Origin: Dickeya chrysanthemi NCPPB 402
GTDB taxonomy: Bacteria; Pseudomonadota; Gammaproteobacteria; Enterobacterales; Enterobacteriaceae
Reading direction: 5' to 3'
NCBI RefSeq assembly: GCF_000406105.1
Contig: NZ_CM001974.1
Coordinates: forward strand, 62,001 to 126,000
DNA: 64,000 nucleotides
Shown here piece by piece: positions 57,089 through 64,000 of the stretch (positions are counted from its first letter, which is position 1; each line of letters starts with the position of its first letter). The position numbers were made by a program, and so were the translations under genes. The notes beneath the pieces are model-generated. The model worked only from the letters and a program-made list of their open reading frames with translations. It did not search any database and was not told where the DNA came from.

Positions 57089-58628
57089 AGCGTTTGCCTT
57101 TATCGAGCGCTTGCTGCGTGACGCACCGGCGGTCGAGCTTACTGTTGTGGTTGAGCGCGGCGTGGTCTACCGGATACCAGAATTTGGGCACCATATAGAG
57201 CGGAAAATAGCGGCGCAGGTAGTCCGCCAGCACCGGCAAAATATCCGGCTGACTGGACAGAATAAACGCCTGCAGACCCTGGGGCGTATTGTGTAATAGC
57301 CACGGGGTGACGATGGCATCCTGTACCTGCGGATGTTCCCGCAGCGCATTCTCGATGTCGTCGAGAGCGATGCGGTAACCCTGAATTTTTAACTCGCTGT
57401 CTTCCCGTCCGTGAAAATAGAGCAGGTTATTGCGCAGTGAGCCGATATCGCCGGTGCGGTAGTGGCGCGTGCCGTCCGGGTCGATACTAAACCGCGATGC
57501 CTGAGCCGGCGACGCGTTCAGGTAGCCTTCGCTGACTGCCGGGCCGGTAATGACGATTTCCCCGCGCTCGCTGTCTGCCGGGGCATCAATGTGCAGGATG
57601 ACGCCCGGGCGAACATAACCCAGCGGCAGCGGCGTATCGTCATCCAGCATGTTCGGCGTAATGTCGCAGGCGGTCACGGCGACCGTGCACTCCGTCGGGC
57701 CGTAGGTATTGACGATACGACAGCCCGGAAACGCTCGCCACAGCGTGCCGACCAGCTCTTTTGTCAGGACTTCGCCGCAAAAGATAAACGTGTTCAATCG
57801 CGGCAGGTTGTCGTGACGGAACGCGCGATCCCGCAGATAACTTCGGGTTAGCGACGGTGTGCTGACCCAGGTTTGCACGCCGGTATCGGCGTGGCGGGCG
57901 ATCATTTTGCGGGTATTGATGACGTCGCGGTAGTCGAGTACCGAAATCGGTTGGCGATAATGCCATGCCAGCCACAGCTCGTACTGGGCGACGTCGAAGC
58001 AGTAGCGAATATTGCCGCTGATAGGGCCGGGGGCGGGAAAAGCGTCCGCGGCCCAGCGCACGAAGTGCGCCAGATTGGCGTAGCTCACCTGGATGCCTTT
58101 GGGCGCGCCGGTGGTACCGGAAGAGAACATGATGTAAGCGATGCCGCTGACGGCGTTCCGGCCGAACGCCAGCCCCATCTGGTGACAGTGTTCAGCCAGT
58201 CGGGCGGCAGGCCGATTGCCAGTGGGATCAATATCATCGACCCCTGTCACCGTCAGCGACGGGATGCCGGTTTCGGGCGCTGCCCGGTCGGTGGCGTTGA
58301 GGAGCAACCCTGCCTGAATGCTGTCGGCGATAAAACGCAGACGTTCGTCGGTATTATCGGTTTCCACCGGCACCACCGGATGACCCGTCAACAGGCAAGC
58401 CCACCAGGCAATCAGACACGCCGGGTGTTTGTGCCCGAACAGTATGACCGGTGCCGGTTGACGACGCCCGCTGGCGATATGTCGCGCCTGTAGTTGATCC
58501 GCCAGCGCCAGTGCGCCGAGGTACAACTGGTGGTACGTCAGCGAACCTTCAATGTGATGGCAGGCGGGGGTATGCACGCCGTCGAACCGTGCCAACAAGG
58601 TGGTCAGGTATTGCCACGAGGCGATCAT
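57069..58628 (-). CDS. vfmO: stand-alone amino-acid adenylation enzyme (probable VfmO)
   Basis: A 519-residue adenylation enzyme, adjacent paralogue of vfmP. Core motifs: YIMFSSGTTGAPKGIQ (A3), IVNTYGPTECTVAVT (A5), HYRTGDIGSL (A7), GREDSELKIQGYRIALDDIE (A8) and LNHNSKLDRRCV (A10 Lys). CFDVAQYELWLAW holds the Asp expected for an amino-acid substrate. The ATG at 58628 overlaps the carrier-protein stop as ATGA, so the two are coupled and the carrier may be its loading partner. Substrate cannot be read reliably by eye. Confidence 0.85.
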   Translation of the reverse strand: MIASWQYLTTLLARFDGVHTPACHHIEGSLTYHQLYLGALALADQLQARHIASGRRQPAPVILFGHKHPACLIAWWACLLTGHPVVPVETDNTDERLRFIADSIQAGLLLNATDRAAPETGIPSLTVTGVDDIDPTGNRPAARLAEHCHQMGLAFGRNAVSGIAYIMFSSGTTGAPKGIQVSYANLAHFVRWAADAFPAPGPISGNIRYCFDVAQYELWLAWHYRQPISVLDYRDVINTRKMIARHADTGVQTWVSTPSLTRSYLRDRAFRHDNLPRLNTFIFCGEVLTKELVGTLWRAFPGCRIVNTYGPTECTVAVTACDITPNMLDDDTPLPLGYVRPGVILHIDAPADSERGEIVITGPAVSEGYLNASPAQASRFSIDPDGTRHYRTGDIGSLRNNLLYFHGREDSELKIQGYRIALDDIENALREHPQVQDAIVTPWLLHNTPQGLQAFILSSQPDILPVLADYLRRYFPLYMVPKFWYPVDHAALNHNSKLDRRCVTQQALDKGKRYVFVSS

Positions 58629-58933
58629 ACACAAGGTACGCCAGGCTCCCGTTGCGAGTGAATAAAACGACCGAGCGAATCAATGGTGCTGAGCTGCTGG
58701 CTGTCCAGCGTCACCGGATCGATGGATAACCCCTCTATCATCTCCTCCAGATACATCATCAGTTCGATGAAAATGCCGCTTTCGAATCCTAAATCCCGTT
58801 CCAGATTGGTATGTGGATGCAGTTCTGACAGGTCATCCGTTTCCAGCACCATGCCGATCGCCGTGACGATCTTCGGGTAATAAAAGTCCGGGTCGTAGCC
58901 GGTTATCGGGGTGTAAGCAGTATCACATGACAT
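58625..58933 (-). CDS. carrier protein-like protein with atypical attachment motif
   Basis: A 102-residue acidic helical protein with the size and pattern of a carrier protein: LHPHTNLERDLGFESGIFIELMMYLEEM. Where DSL is usual it reads ESG (Ser near 52), so Asp and the following hydrophobic residue are changed. The serine is kept, so it may still take phosphopantetheine. Coupled to vfmO by ATGA and 5 bp after the ligase gene (vfmN by order). Confidence 0.8.
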   Translation of the reverse strand: MSCDTAYTPITGYDPDFYYPKIVTAIGMVLETDDLSELHPHTNLERDLGFESGIFIELMMYLEEMIEGLSIDPVTLDSQQLSTIDSLGRFIHSQREPGVPCV

Positions 58934-58938
58934 CGGCG

Positions 58939-60522
58939 TTACTCCATCAAGCCGGGTTGCGTAGAAGCCTGCATCGTCGTGCCGGCCATCAGTTGCTCTT
59001 GCAGCAGAGAACGGTTGATCTTGCCGTTCGGAGTAAGGGGGAGCTGGGACATCAGCCGGAAACGGTGGGGCACCATATACGATTCCATCTGGGTTTTACT
59101 CCAGCGCGCCAGCGCCTTTTCGTTCAGATTGCCGCGGGTTACCACGCAGGCGATGATTTCATCGCTGTAGATCGGGTGTGGTACGCCGATTACCGCTGCC
59201 TGCACCACCTGCGGATGACGGTTGAGTACGGCTTCCACCTCTTTCGGTGCGACTTTTTCACCGCAACTTTTCAGCATTTCATCCTGACGGCCGACGAAAT
59301 AGAGCAGCCCCTGTTCATCCAGCCGACAGATATCGCCGGTGTACAGCACTTTCTCACCCGGTAGCAGGCCGGGGCGCAGCTTCTCAGCGCTCTTTTCTTC
59401 ATTGCGCCAGTAGCCGCACATCACGGTTGCGCCGCGGATGACCAGCTCGCCGGTGGCGTTGCGGGTCTGCCGTTGTCCGTTGTCATCCACCACCCAGAGT
59501 TCGGTGTTGGGGATCGCGATACCGACGCTTTGCGGGTGGGTGGCAAGGTATTCCGGCGGCAGATAGGTACAACGGTGGCACTCGGTCAACCCATACATCG
59601 AGTAGAGGCGTGCCTGTGGGAAAATATGGCGTAATTGATCAATATCGTTGATATGCAGCGCCGCGGCGGTATTGGTGATGGTGCGGATGGCGCTGAAGTT
59701 ATAGCGGGAAGCCAGTGGTGCAATCAGGCGCAGCAGGGTCGGTACGAGCGGCAGCACGGTCGCACGCAACGTGACCATGCGTTGCAGCGACAGCAACGGC
59801 CGTCGAAAATCGGGCTCCACGATCAACGTGCACTGCGCCAGCGCCGACATAATGACCTGATACAAACCGTAGTCGAAGCTCATTGGAATGAACGACATGA
59901 TGCGATCGTCGTCGCGCAGTTGCAGGTAACCGGCCACCGAACTGGCGGCGGTAATCATATTGCGGCGGCTGAGCATCACCCCTTTGGGATGGCCGGTAGA
60001 ACCGGACGTGTAGAGAATACACGCCAGATCAAGATCGATGCCCGTCGTCTTGCGCTCGCATTCGGCAGCGATGCGATACGGTTCATCGGCCAATACGGCC
60101 GTGACATCGCTGCTAAAACAGATGCGGGTATGACGGTTGTATTGCTGCCAGTGTTCGCTGGCCTGCGCGATGTTGATTTCGTCCGCCAGCGCGTGGTGGG
60201 TTATCAGTAATCGGCAACCGGCATTATCCACCAGCCAACTCAGTTTGGCGGCTTTGGTTTCCGGGTTCAGCGGAATGAAGATTGCGCCCAGATACTGCAA
60301 CGCCCAGAAATACAGCACGAACGTCAATGAGTTTGGCAGGTAGACGATCACCCGATCTCCCTTCTCCACCCCTTTTTCCCGCAGATAATCCGCCAACTGG
60401 CGGGCTTGCAGGCGCAACATAAACCAACTGACTTCGCGATCGGTATCAATAATGGCGGTTTTATTCGCCGCTTCTTTGGCTGCCCGGTCAAGCCAGGCGG
60501 TCAGGTGGGTAATGTTCGTCAT
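58939..60522 (-). CDS. acyl-CoA synthetase / acyl-AMP ligase of the Vfm locus
   Basis: A 527-residue ANL-family enzyme of the fatty-acid/aryl ligase type, distinct from the two amino-acid adenylation enzymes. Motifs: CILYTSGSTGHPKGVMLSRRN, LYSMYGLTECHRCTYLP, VLYTGDICRLDEQGLLYFVGRQDEMLKSCGEKVAPKEVE and the catalytic Lys in LTPNGKINRSLL. The start at 60522 (MTNITHLTAWLDRAAKEAANK) has AAGGATG upstream; an ATG at 60528 leaves no spacing to the ribosome site. It likely supplies an acyl group to a carrier protein or CoA (vfmM by order). Confidence 0.9.
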   Translation of the reverse strand: MTNITHLTAWLDRAAKEAANKTAIIDTDREVSWFMLRLQARQLADYLREKGVEKGDRVIVYLPNSLTFVLYFWALQYLGAIFIPLNPETKAAKLSWLVDNAGCRLLITHHALADEINIAQASEHWQQYNRHTRICFSSDVTAVLADEPYRIAAECERKTTGIDLDLACILYTSGSTGHPKGVMLSRRNMITAASSVAGYLQLRDDDRIMSFIPMSFDYGLYQVIMSALAQCTLIVEPDFRRPLLSLQRMVTLRATVLPLVPTLLRLIAPLASRYNFSAIRTITNTAAALHINDIDQLRHIFPQARLYSMYGLTECHRCTYLPPEYLATHPQSVGIAIPNTELWVVDDNGQRQTRNATGELVIRGATVMCGYWRNEEKSAEKLRPGLLPGEKVLYTGDICRLDEQGLLYFVGRQDEMLKSCGEKVAPKEVEAVLNRHPQVVQAAVIGVPHPIYSDEIIACVVTRGNLNEKALARWSKTQMESYMVPHRFRLMSQLPLTPNGKINRSLLQEQLMAGTTMQASTQPGLME

Positions 60523-60533
60523 GGGCATCCTTA

Positions 60534-61451
60534 TCAGGTACAGGAAGAAAGAGGGAGCGGCCGGGCATCGTGCGGTTGATAACGCAATACGCAGACGGTG
60601 AGATGGCGCCTTTCCGGCACAGCTAACAGGTAACGTTGCCCCGGCTCCGCATGCTGTTTCAGGTAGACGAATGGAGCGGCGCACAGCAATGAGGCCGGTA
60701 CATTCGCCAGACGAAGTTCGGGGAGCGCGCCTTGCAGCGCGGTTACCAGCGACGGGCTAGCCAGTAACGTCGAGGGTAATCCATCTGCCATCGGCAAGCG
60801 TGAGAGCAATTGCCGCAGGGTTGCCGCCAGATCGCCCTGATCCGCGTAAGGCTGGCGATAATACCCCTCAAATACCAGCCCGATGGCTTCATCGGTCGGA
60901 CGTTTTTCCATTCGTATCAGGCAGCAGTTCTTTTGAGGATGCGCCTGGGCCAGCTGTTCGCTGGGATAAGGCGCCACATCCTGATCGGCAATCATCAGCA
61001 ATGCTTCGCGCCGGTTGTCGTCACAGGCCAGATAGTCATCGATGGTGTGCAGTGCGAAAAAGGGCGCGGCCAGCCCACGATCCGACACCGACAGCCCGAA
61101 CGCGTGGCGAGCATCGCAGGCATGGATCAACGCATTGGAGACGGCGCAGCCGAGATCGCTATCCGGGGTCCAGTGGGCGAATACCACTAAATCAAGTTGC
61201 TGTAATGTGCCGCGTGCCTGCAATTCAGGCAACAGCGTCTGCATCATGGTACTAAAGCTGTAACGACCGCTATTCAGCCAGCGGGTCAACAGGGCGTTGT
61301 CCGGTTCTCCCATTTCGCCATGAGAGCGAAAAAAAGCGCGTAGGTAATCCGCCATTAGATCCTGATTAGGATGCGGCGCCGGTAATACGGCGTCGTTCTC
61401 GGGCGCGAAAGTGCGCCATACCAGGTCATCCGGCTGGATACACAGCGTCAT
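60534..61451 (-). CDS. KAS-like protein lacking the active-site cysteine (paralogue of 50312-51169)
   Basis: A 305-residue protein whose central region follows KAS III: QLDLVVFAHWTPDSDLGCAVSNALI, then FGLSVSDRGLAAPFFALHTI, with SDRG (123-126) where the Cys loop would be, then ALLMIADQDVAPYP. It is clearly paralogous to the gene at 50312-51169. No other catalytic motif is seen. It starts in the ATGA overlap with the decarboxylase stop, so it is translationally coupled. A structural or gatekeeping role beside true KAS enzymes is possible (vfmL by order). Confidence 0.75.
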   Translation of the reverse strand: MTLCIQPDDLVWRTFAPENDAVLPAPHPNQDLMADYLRAFFRSHGEMGEPDNALLTRWLNSGRYSFSTMMQTLLPELQARGTLQQLDLVVFAHWTPDSDLGCAVSNALIHACDARHAFGLSVSDRGLAAPFFALHTIDDYLACDDNRREALLMIADQDVAPYPSEQLAQAHPQKNCCLIRMEKRPTDEAIGLVFEGYYRQPYADQGDLAATLRQLLSRLPMADGLPSTLLASPSLVTALQGALPELRLANVPASLLCAAPFVYLKQHAEPGQRYLLAVPERRHLTVCVLRYQPHDARPLPLSSCT

Positions 61452-62770
61452 GGTTCATCTCCGTGCCAGAGGTCGACCGGTTGCTGACGGGCCAGCCACT
61501 GCGCTGTGGTTTCCGGCTGGCGAATCTGAATCAGGCGGCGTCCATCCACCATCATTTCCGCCGGATAACCGAAGCTGAGAAATGCGCCGGGAGAGGCGGT
61601 TAACCCGTATGCACCCGAGTGGGTGATACCGATCAGGTCGTTAACCTCCAGCGTCGGCAGCAGCACATTGTCGCCCAGCAGGTCGGTGGGGGTGCATAAC
61701 GGGCCGCTGACCTGATAAGGCTGTAACGGCCGCGATTGGTTATCGCCCACTCGCAGCAGCGGAAAGTTTTTACGCAGCATGCTGTTCAACCCCGCCGCGG
61801 CACTATGGCAATTGGCGCCGCCGTCGCAGATAGCGAATGTTTTTCCGCCGACGGTTTTCAGGTTATTCACCCGGGTGACGAACAGACCGGCTTCCGCCAC
61901 CAGATAACGCCCCAGTTCGATAATGATCTGCGTCGTGGTGGCCTGACGGCGGAAATCCGCCATGACAGGCGCGATTGCTTCGCCCAGCGAGGGCAAATCC
62001 AACGGTGTTTCCTTGGGGAAATAGGGGACGCCAAAGCCGCCGCCAACATCGACAAAATCCAGCGTTAACTGGTGTTGATCGCGCAGGTTCAGCGCCATTT
62101 GCAGAATATTGCGGGTGTTATCGGCGATAGCCTGAGCGTTGAGGATGCGGGTGCCCAGATAAACATGAAAGCCGCGCAGGGCAACGGCAGGCCAGCGATG
62201 CAGACAGGGCAGCACGGTTTGCAGCGTATCAAGCGTCATGCCGAACTGGGTGGGTTTACCGCTCATCACCAGCCGGGCGTGTTCGCTGCTGAAGTCCGGA
62301 TTAATGCGCAGCGCCACCGTTTGTATCGTACCGGCCTGTGCGGCCAGCCGGTTAATTGTCTCCAGCTCGGCGACCGATTCCACGACAATTGCCCTGATGC
62401 CGCAATCAATAGCCCGCGCCAAGGCCGGTACGGATTTTCCCGGCCCGACATACAGAATATGTTGCGGTAGTACGCCCGCTGCCAGCGCCGTGTCGAGTTC
62501 CGCCGGTGAGCAGACCTCACATCCCGCCCCTTGTTCCACTAGCGTTTTAACCACCGACAGGTTCGGATTCGCCTTCAGGGAATAATAAACCGCGGTATCG
62601 GCAGGCAGTTGCTGATAGAGCTGCTGAAGCTGGCGGCGCAACTGCCGGGTGCTGTAGACATAGAAGGGGGTACCGATACGGTCGGCAATATCGGTAATCG
62701 ACACCTCTTCTATATAGCCGTTCGCAAATAGTGCTTCAGGCTGGATCAAGGGGTGAACAGCGTCAGCCAT
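61448..62770 (-). CDS. PLP-dependent amino-acid decarboxylase (DapDC/ODC family)
   Basis: A 440-residue fold-type III PLP enzyme related to diaminopimelate and ornithine decarboxylases. The PLP lysine is in VYYSLKANPN (near residue 67). HVYLGTRILN, DVGGGFGVPYF, IIELGRYLVAEAG, the partner-subunit Cys motif SGPLCTPTDLLG and GAYGLTASPGAFLSFGYP are typical. DapDC-like enzymes paired with carrier proteins often decarboxylate carrier-linked or D-amino acids. It overlaps the carrier-protein gene by 8 bp, supporting a joint step. Probable vfmK by order. Confidence 0.92.
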   Translation of the reverse strand: MADAVHPLIQPEALFANGYIEEVSITDIADRIGTPFYVYSTRQLRRQLQQLYQQLPADTAVYYSLKANPNLSVVKTLVEQGAGCEVCSPAELDTALAAGVLPQHILYVGPGKSVPALARAIDCGIRAIVVESVAELETINRLAAQAGTIQTVALRINPDFSSEHARLVMSGKPTQFGMTLDTLQTVLPCLHRWPAVALRGFHVYLGTRILNAQAIADNTRNILQMALNLRDQHQLTLDFVDVGGGFGVPYFPKETPLDLPSLGEAIAPVMADFRRQATTTQIIIELGRYLVAEAGLFVTRVNNLKTVGGKTFAICDGGANCHSAAAGLNSMLRKNFPLLRVGDNQSRPLQPYQVSGPLCTPTDLLGDNVLLPTLEVNDLIGITHSGAYGLTASPGAFLSFGYPAEMMVDGRRLIQIRQPETTAQWLARQQPVDLWHGDEP

Positions 62771-63074
62771 GGTGAAGCCGCTCGCGCAGGTAACGCGTCA
62801 GACTGGTCAGGTTCTGGAAAGCCTCAAAGACACGATCGTCCGTCAGATTGAACAGGTCGCCGGTCAGGTGGTAAGTCGTTTCACAGTGATCGCTGAGAAC
62901 GGCAATCAGGCTGACGATATTGATGGAATCCAGCAGCCCCTCTTCACCAAACAGTGAAGCTCCCTGAAAGATCTCGGTTATACGGCCGTTATCGACGCCA
63001 ATCGCGGTGAGTTTTTCACGCAGGAGGGTGTGCAACGCGTCGTCGTCATGGTGGGTAATTACCGGATACTCCAT
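62763..63074 (-). CDS. acyl/peptidyl carrier protein at the head of the leftward Vfm run
   Basis: A 103-residue acidic carrier protein: MEYPVITHHDDDALHTLLREKL, with the phosphopantetheine Ser in EGLLDSINIVSLIAVL (near 50). It overlaps the decarboxylase by 8 bp and is the first of fourteen closely packed minus-strand genes ending at 49362, so the operon promoter should lie upstream in 63075-63377. Probable vfmJ by order. Confidence 0.88.
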   Translation of the reverse strand: MEYPVITHHDDDALHTLLREKLTAIGVDNGRITEIFQGASLFGEEGLLDSINIVSLIAVLSDHCETTYHLTGDLFNLTDDRVFEAFQNLTSLTRYLRERLHHG

Positions 63075-63377
63075 TCTACTCCCCTTATCTTTATCTCTGA
63101 CGGGAGTATAACCAGCGTTTTATTCGGGCGTTTTGTTTGAAATTGCACGCGAATCGACGTCGTTGTGAGCGAGTCTTCAGATCGGCGGCAAAAGACGCAT
63201 AACTTATTCCGATAGTTGTATTATCGCGGCTTTTAACTGGCAAATTTGTTCGTGGTATTGGCGAGACGCTGGCGTGAAATACCAGACAAGGAATAATCGT
63301 GGGGGAAGAGAAAATCACCTTTCTCTCTCCCGTGAACCAGAACAGGAGAGAGAAGGGCTAACAATACAGAATAACGT
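63075..63377. other. leader and promoter region of the leftward Vfm run
   Basis: This stretch should hold the promoter for the 14-gene run. I found neither a sigma-54 consensus nor the ATCCCAT motif seen near the other vfm promoters. GGGGAG lies just upstream of the carrier-protein start. Confidence 0.45.
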
Positions 63378-63510
63378 TATAGTCCCGCCATACTTCAGAT
63401 TGCCGTCAAGGTTAAGCGACCGTGTTCATCTCCGTCACCGGCTCAATGCCTGCTTTCGGTGATACGTCGGGTTGCCGCTTTCCTGCAACCTGAATTATTT
63501 AGGGTATATA
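63378..63510. repeat. diverged ERIC-type repeat between the Vfm run and expR (133 bp)
   Basis: Ends are TATAGTCCCGCCATACTTCA and CTGAATTATTTAGGGTATA, close to ERIC termini but with several changes. Length is near the 127-bp standard, and the core is weakly conserved (CGTGTTCATCTCCGTCACCGG). Confidence 0.7.
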
Positions 63511-63727
63511 TTAATGAACTAACAGATATTTCCCTGGTGTGCGCCAATTTGGCTTTCCGATCTTTAAAATCGACCGGAGGTTTTTATTTTTGTGTTTGAT
63601 GTTATTTTTTGAAAATTCTAAGGATTTTGTATCGGGAAAGATAGTTAGACTTAGGTATAGGTTGATACTATACTTTCGTGCCGTTATGGTCAGGTTGGGC
63701 TGTCGCATGCGATTTTGGGAGAGTTAG

Positions 63728-64000
63728 ATGTCTATATCATTCTCTAACGTTGACTTCATCAATAGCACAATACAAAACTTTATTGACAGGAAGTTAAAAA
63801 GTTACGGCGATCTTAAGTACGCCTATTTGATCATGAACAAGAAGAAACCGACGGATGTCGTGATCATTTCCAATTATCCGCCGGAGTGGGTTGATGTTTA
63901 CCGCAGCAATAACTATCAGCATATTGACCCGGTAATACTGACGGCGATTAATAAGATATCTCCCTTCTCCTGGGATGATGACCTGGTTATCAGTTCAAAA
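63728..64000 (+). CDS. expR: LuxR-family quorum-sensing regulator ExpR, N-terminal part
   Basis: The first 91 residues of an acyl-homoserine-lactone-responsive regulator, running off the window end. MSISFSNVDFINSTIQNFIDRKLKSYGD and LIMNKKKPTDVVIISNYPPEWVDVYRSNNYQHIDPVI are the start of the autoinducer-binding domain, nearly identical to Erwinia chrysanthemi ExpR as I recall it. The conserved Trp, Tyr and Asp of the ligand pocket (YPPEWVDVYRSNNYQHIDP) are present. The DNA-binding domain and the neighbouring AHL synthase gene are outside the window. The upstream 200 bp are AT-rich. Confidence 0.93.
   Translation, partial: MSISFSNVDFINSTIQNFIDRKLKSYGDLKYAYLIMNKKKPTDVVIISNYPPEWVDVYRSNNYQHIDPVILTAINKISPFSWDDDLVISSK

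Overview
The window reads as a chromosomal segment of a soft-rot enterobacterium of the genus Dickeya (D. dadantii or a close relative). This rests on recognisable proteins and their order: the divergent pecS/pecM regulator pair, the indABC indigoidine operon, a roughly 27 kb locus whose gene content matches the Vfm quorum-sensing locus, and the beginning of an expR-type LuxR regulator at the right edge. The housekeeping genes (mtlADR, sodA, fdhD, aldB, xylBA-FGHR, rcnRA, argG) closely resemble their E. coli counterparts, and ERIC-type intergenic repeats are present, both expected for Enterobacterales.

Left part (1-28,000), metabolism and stress. A three-gene ABC importer on the minus strand (ATPase cut by the window edge, permease, binding protein) follows a guanidine-I (ykkC) riboswitch, so it is probably a guanidine importer. 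Then come a YiaF-like lipoprotein, the mannitol operon mtlA-mtlD-mtlR behind four CRP-like palindromes, a chemoreceptor with a large helical ligand domain, sodA, fdhD, aldB, and the xylose block (xylB and xylA leftward; xylFGH and xylR rightward from a shared control region). A DJ-1/PfpI protein, the nickel/cobalt pair rcnR/rcnA with an operator between them, and argG complete this part.

Middle (27,000-36,000), pigment and its control. PecS, a MarR-family repressor, and PecM, a DMT-family transporter, diverge from an intergenic region holding a near-consensus PecS site. indA, indB and indC follow. IndC is a single-module NRPS with an oxidation domain inserted in its adenylation domain, plus thiolation and thioesterase domains.

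Right part (36,000-63,074), the Vfm-like locus: 26 genes. A plus-strand block encodes a KAS III-like protein, a carrier protein, an acyl-CoA-dehydrogenase-like fragment, a MATE exporter and a hydrolase. The AraC regulator vfmE points left, opposite a MacB-type ABC exporter (vfmF/vfmG), an NtrC-family response regulator (vfmH), its kinase (vfmI) and a phosphopantetheinyl transferase. A leftward, tightly overlapping 14-gene run (63,074 to 49,362) encodes carrier proteins, a PLP decarboxylase, one acyl-AMP ligase, two amino-acid-type adenylation enzymes (probably vfmO and vfmP), two acyl-CoA dehydrogenases, KAS III-like enzymes, two KAS-like proteins lacking the active cysteine, and a VOC protein. 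The inferred scheme is that carrier-tethered amino acids and acyl groups are activated, oxidised and joined into a small signal, which is exported, sensed by VfmI and relayed by VfmH to vfmE. A clear -24/-12 sigma-54 promoter and an upstream palindrome lie in front of vfmE, which fits an NtrC-type VfmH. The symbols vfmE, F, G, H, I, O and P are from memory of the published locus; other letters are only suggested by order.

Five ERIC-family repeats of different lengths (69-270 bp) are scattered in intergenic regions. I saw no tRNA, rRNA, CRISPR array, insertion sequence or phage gene.
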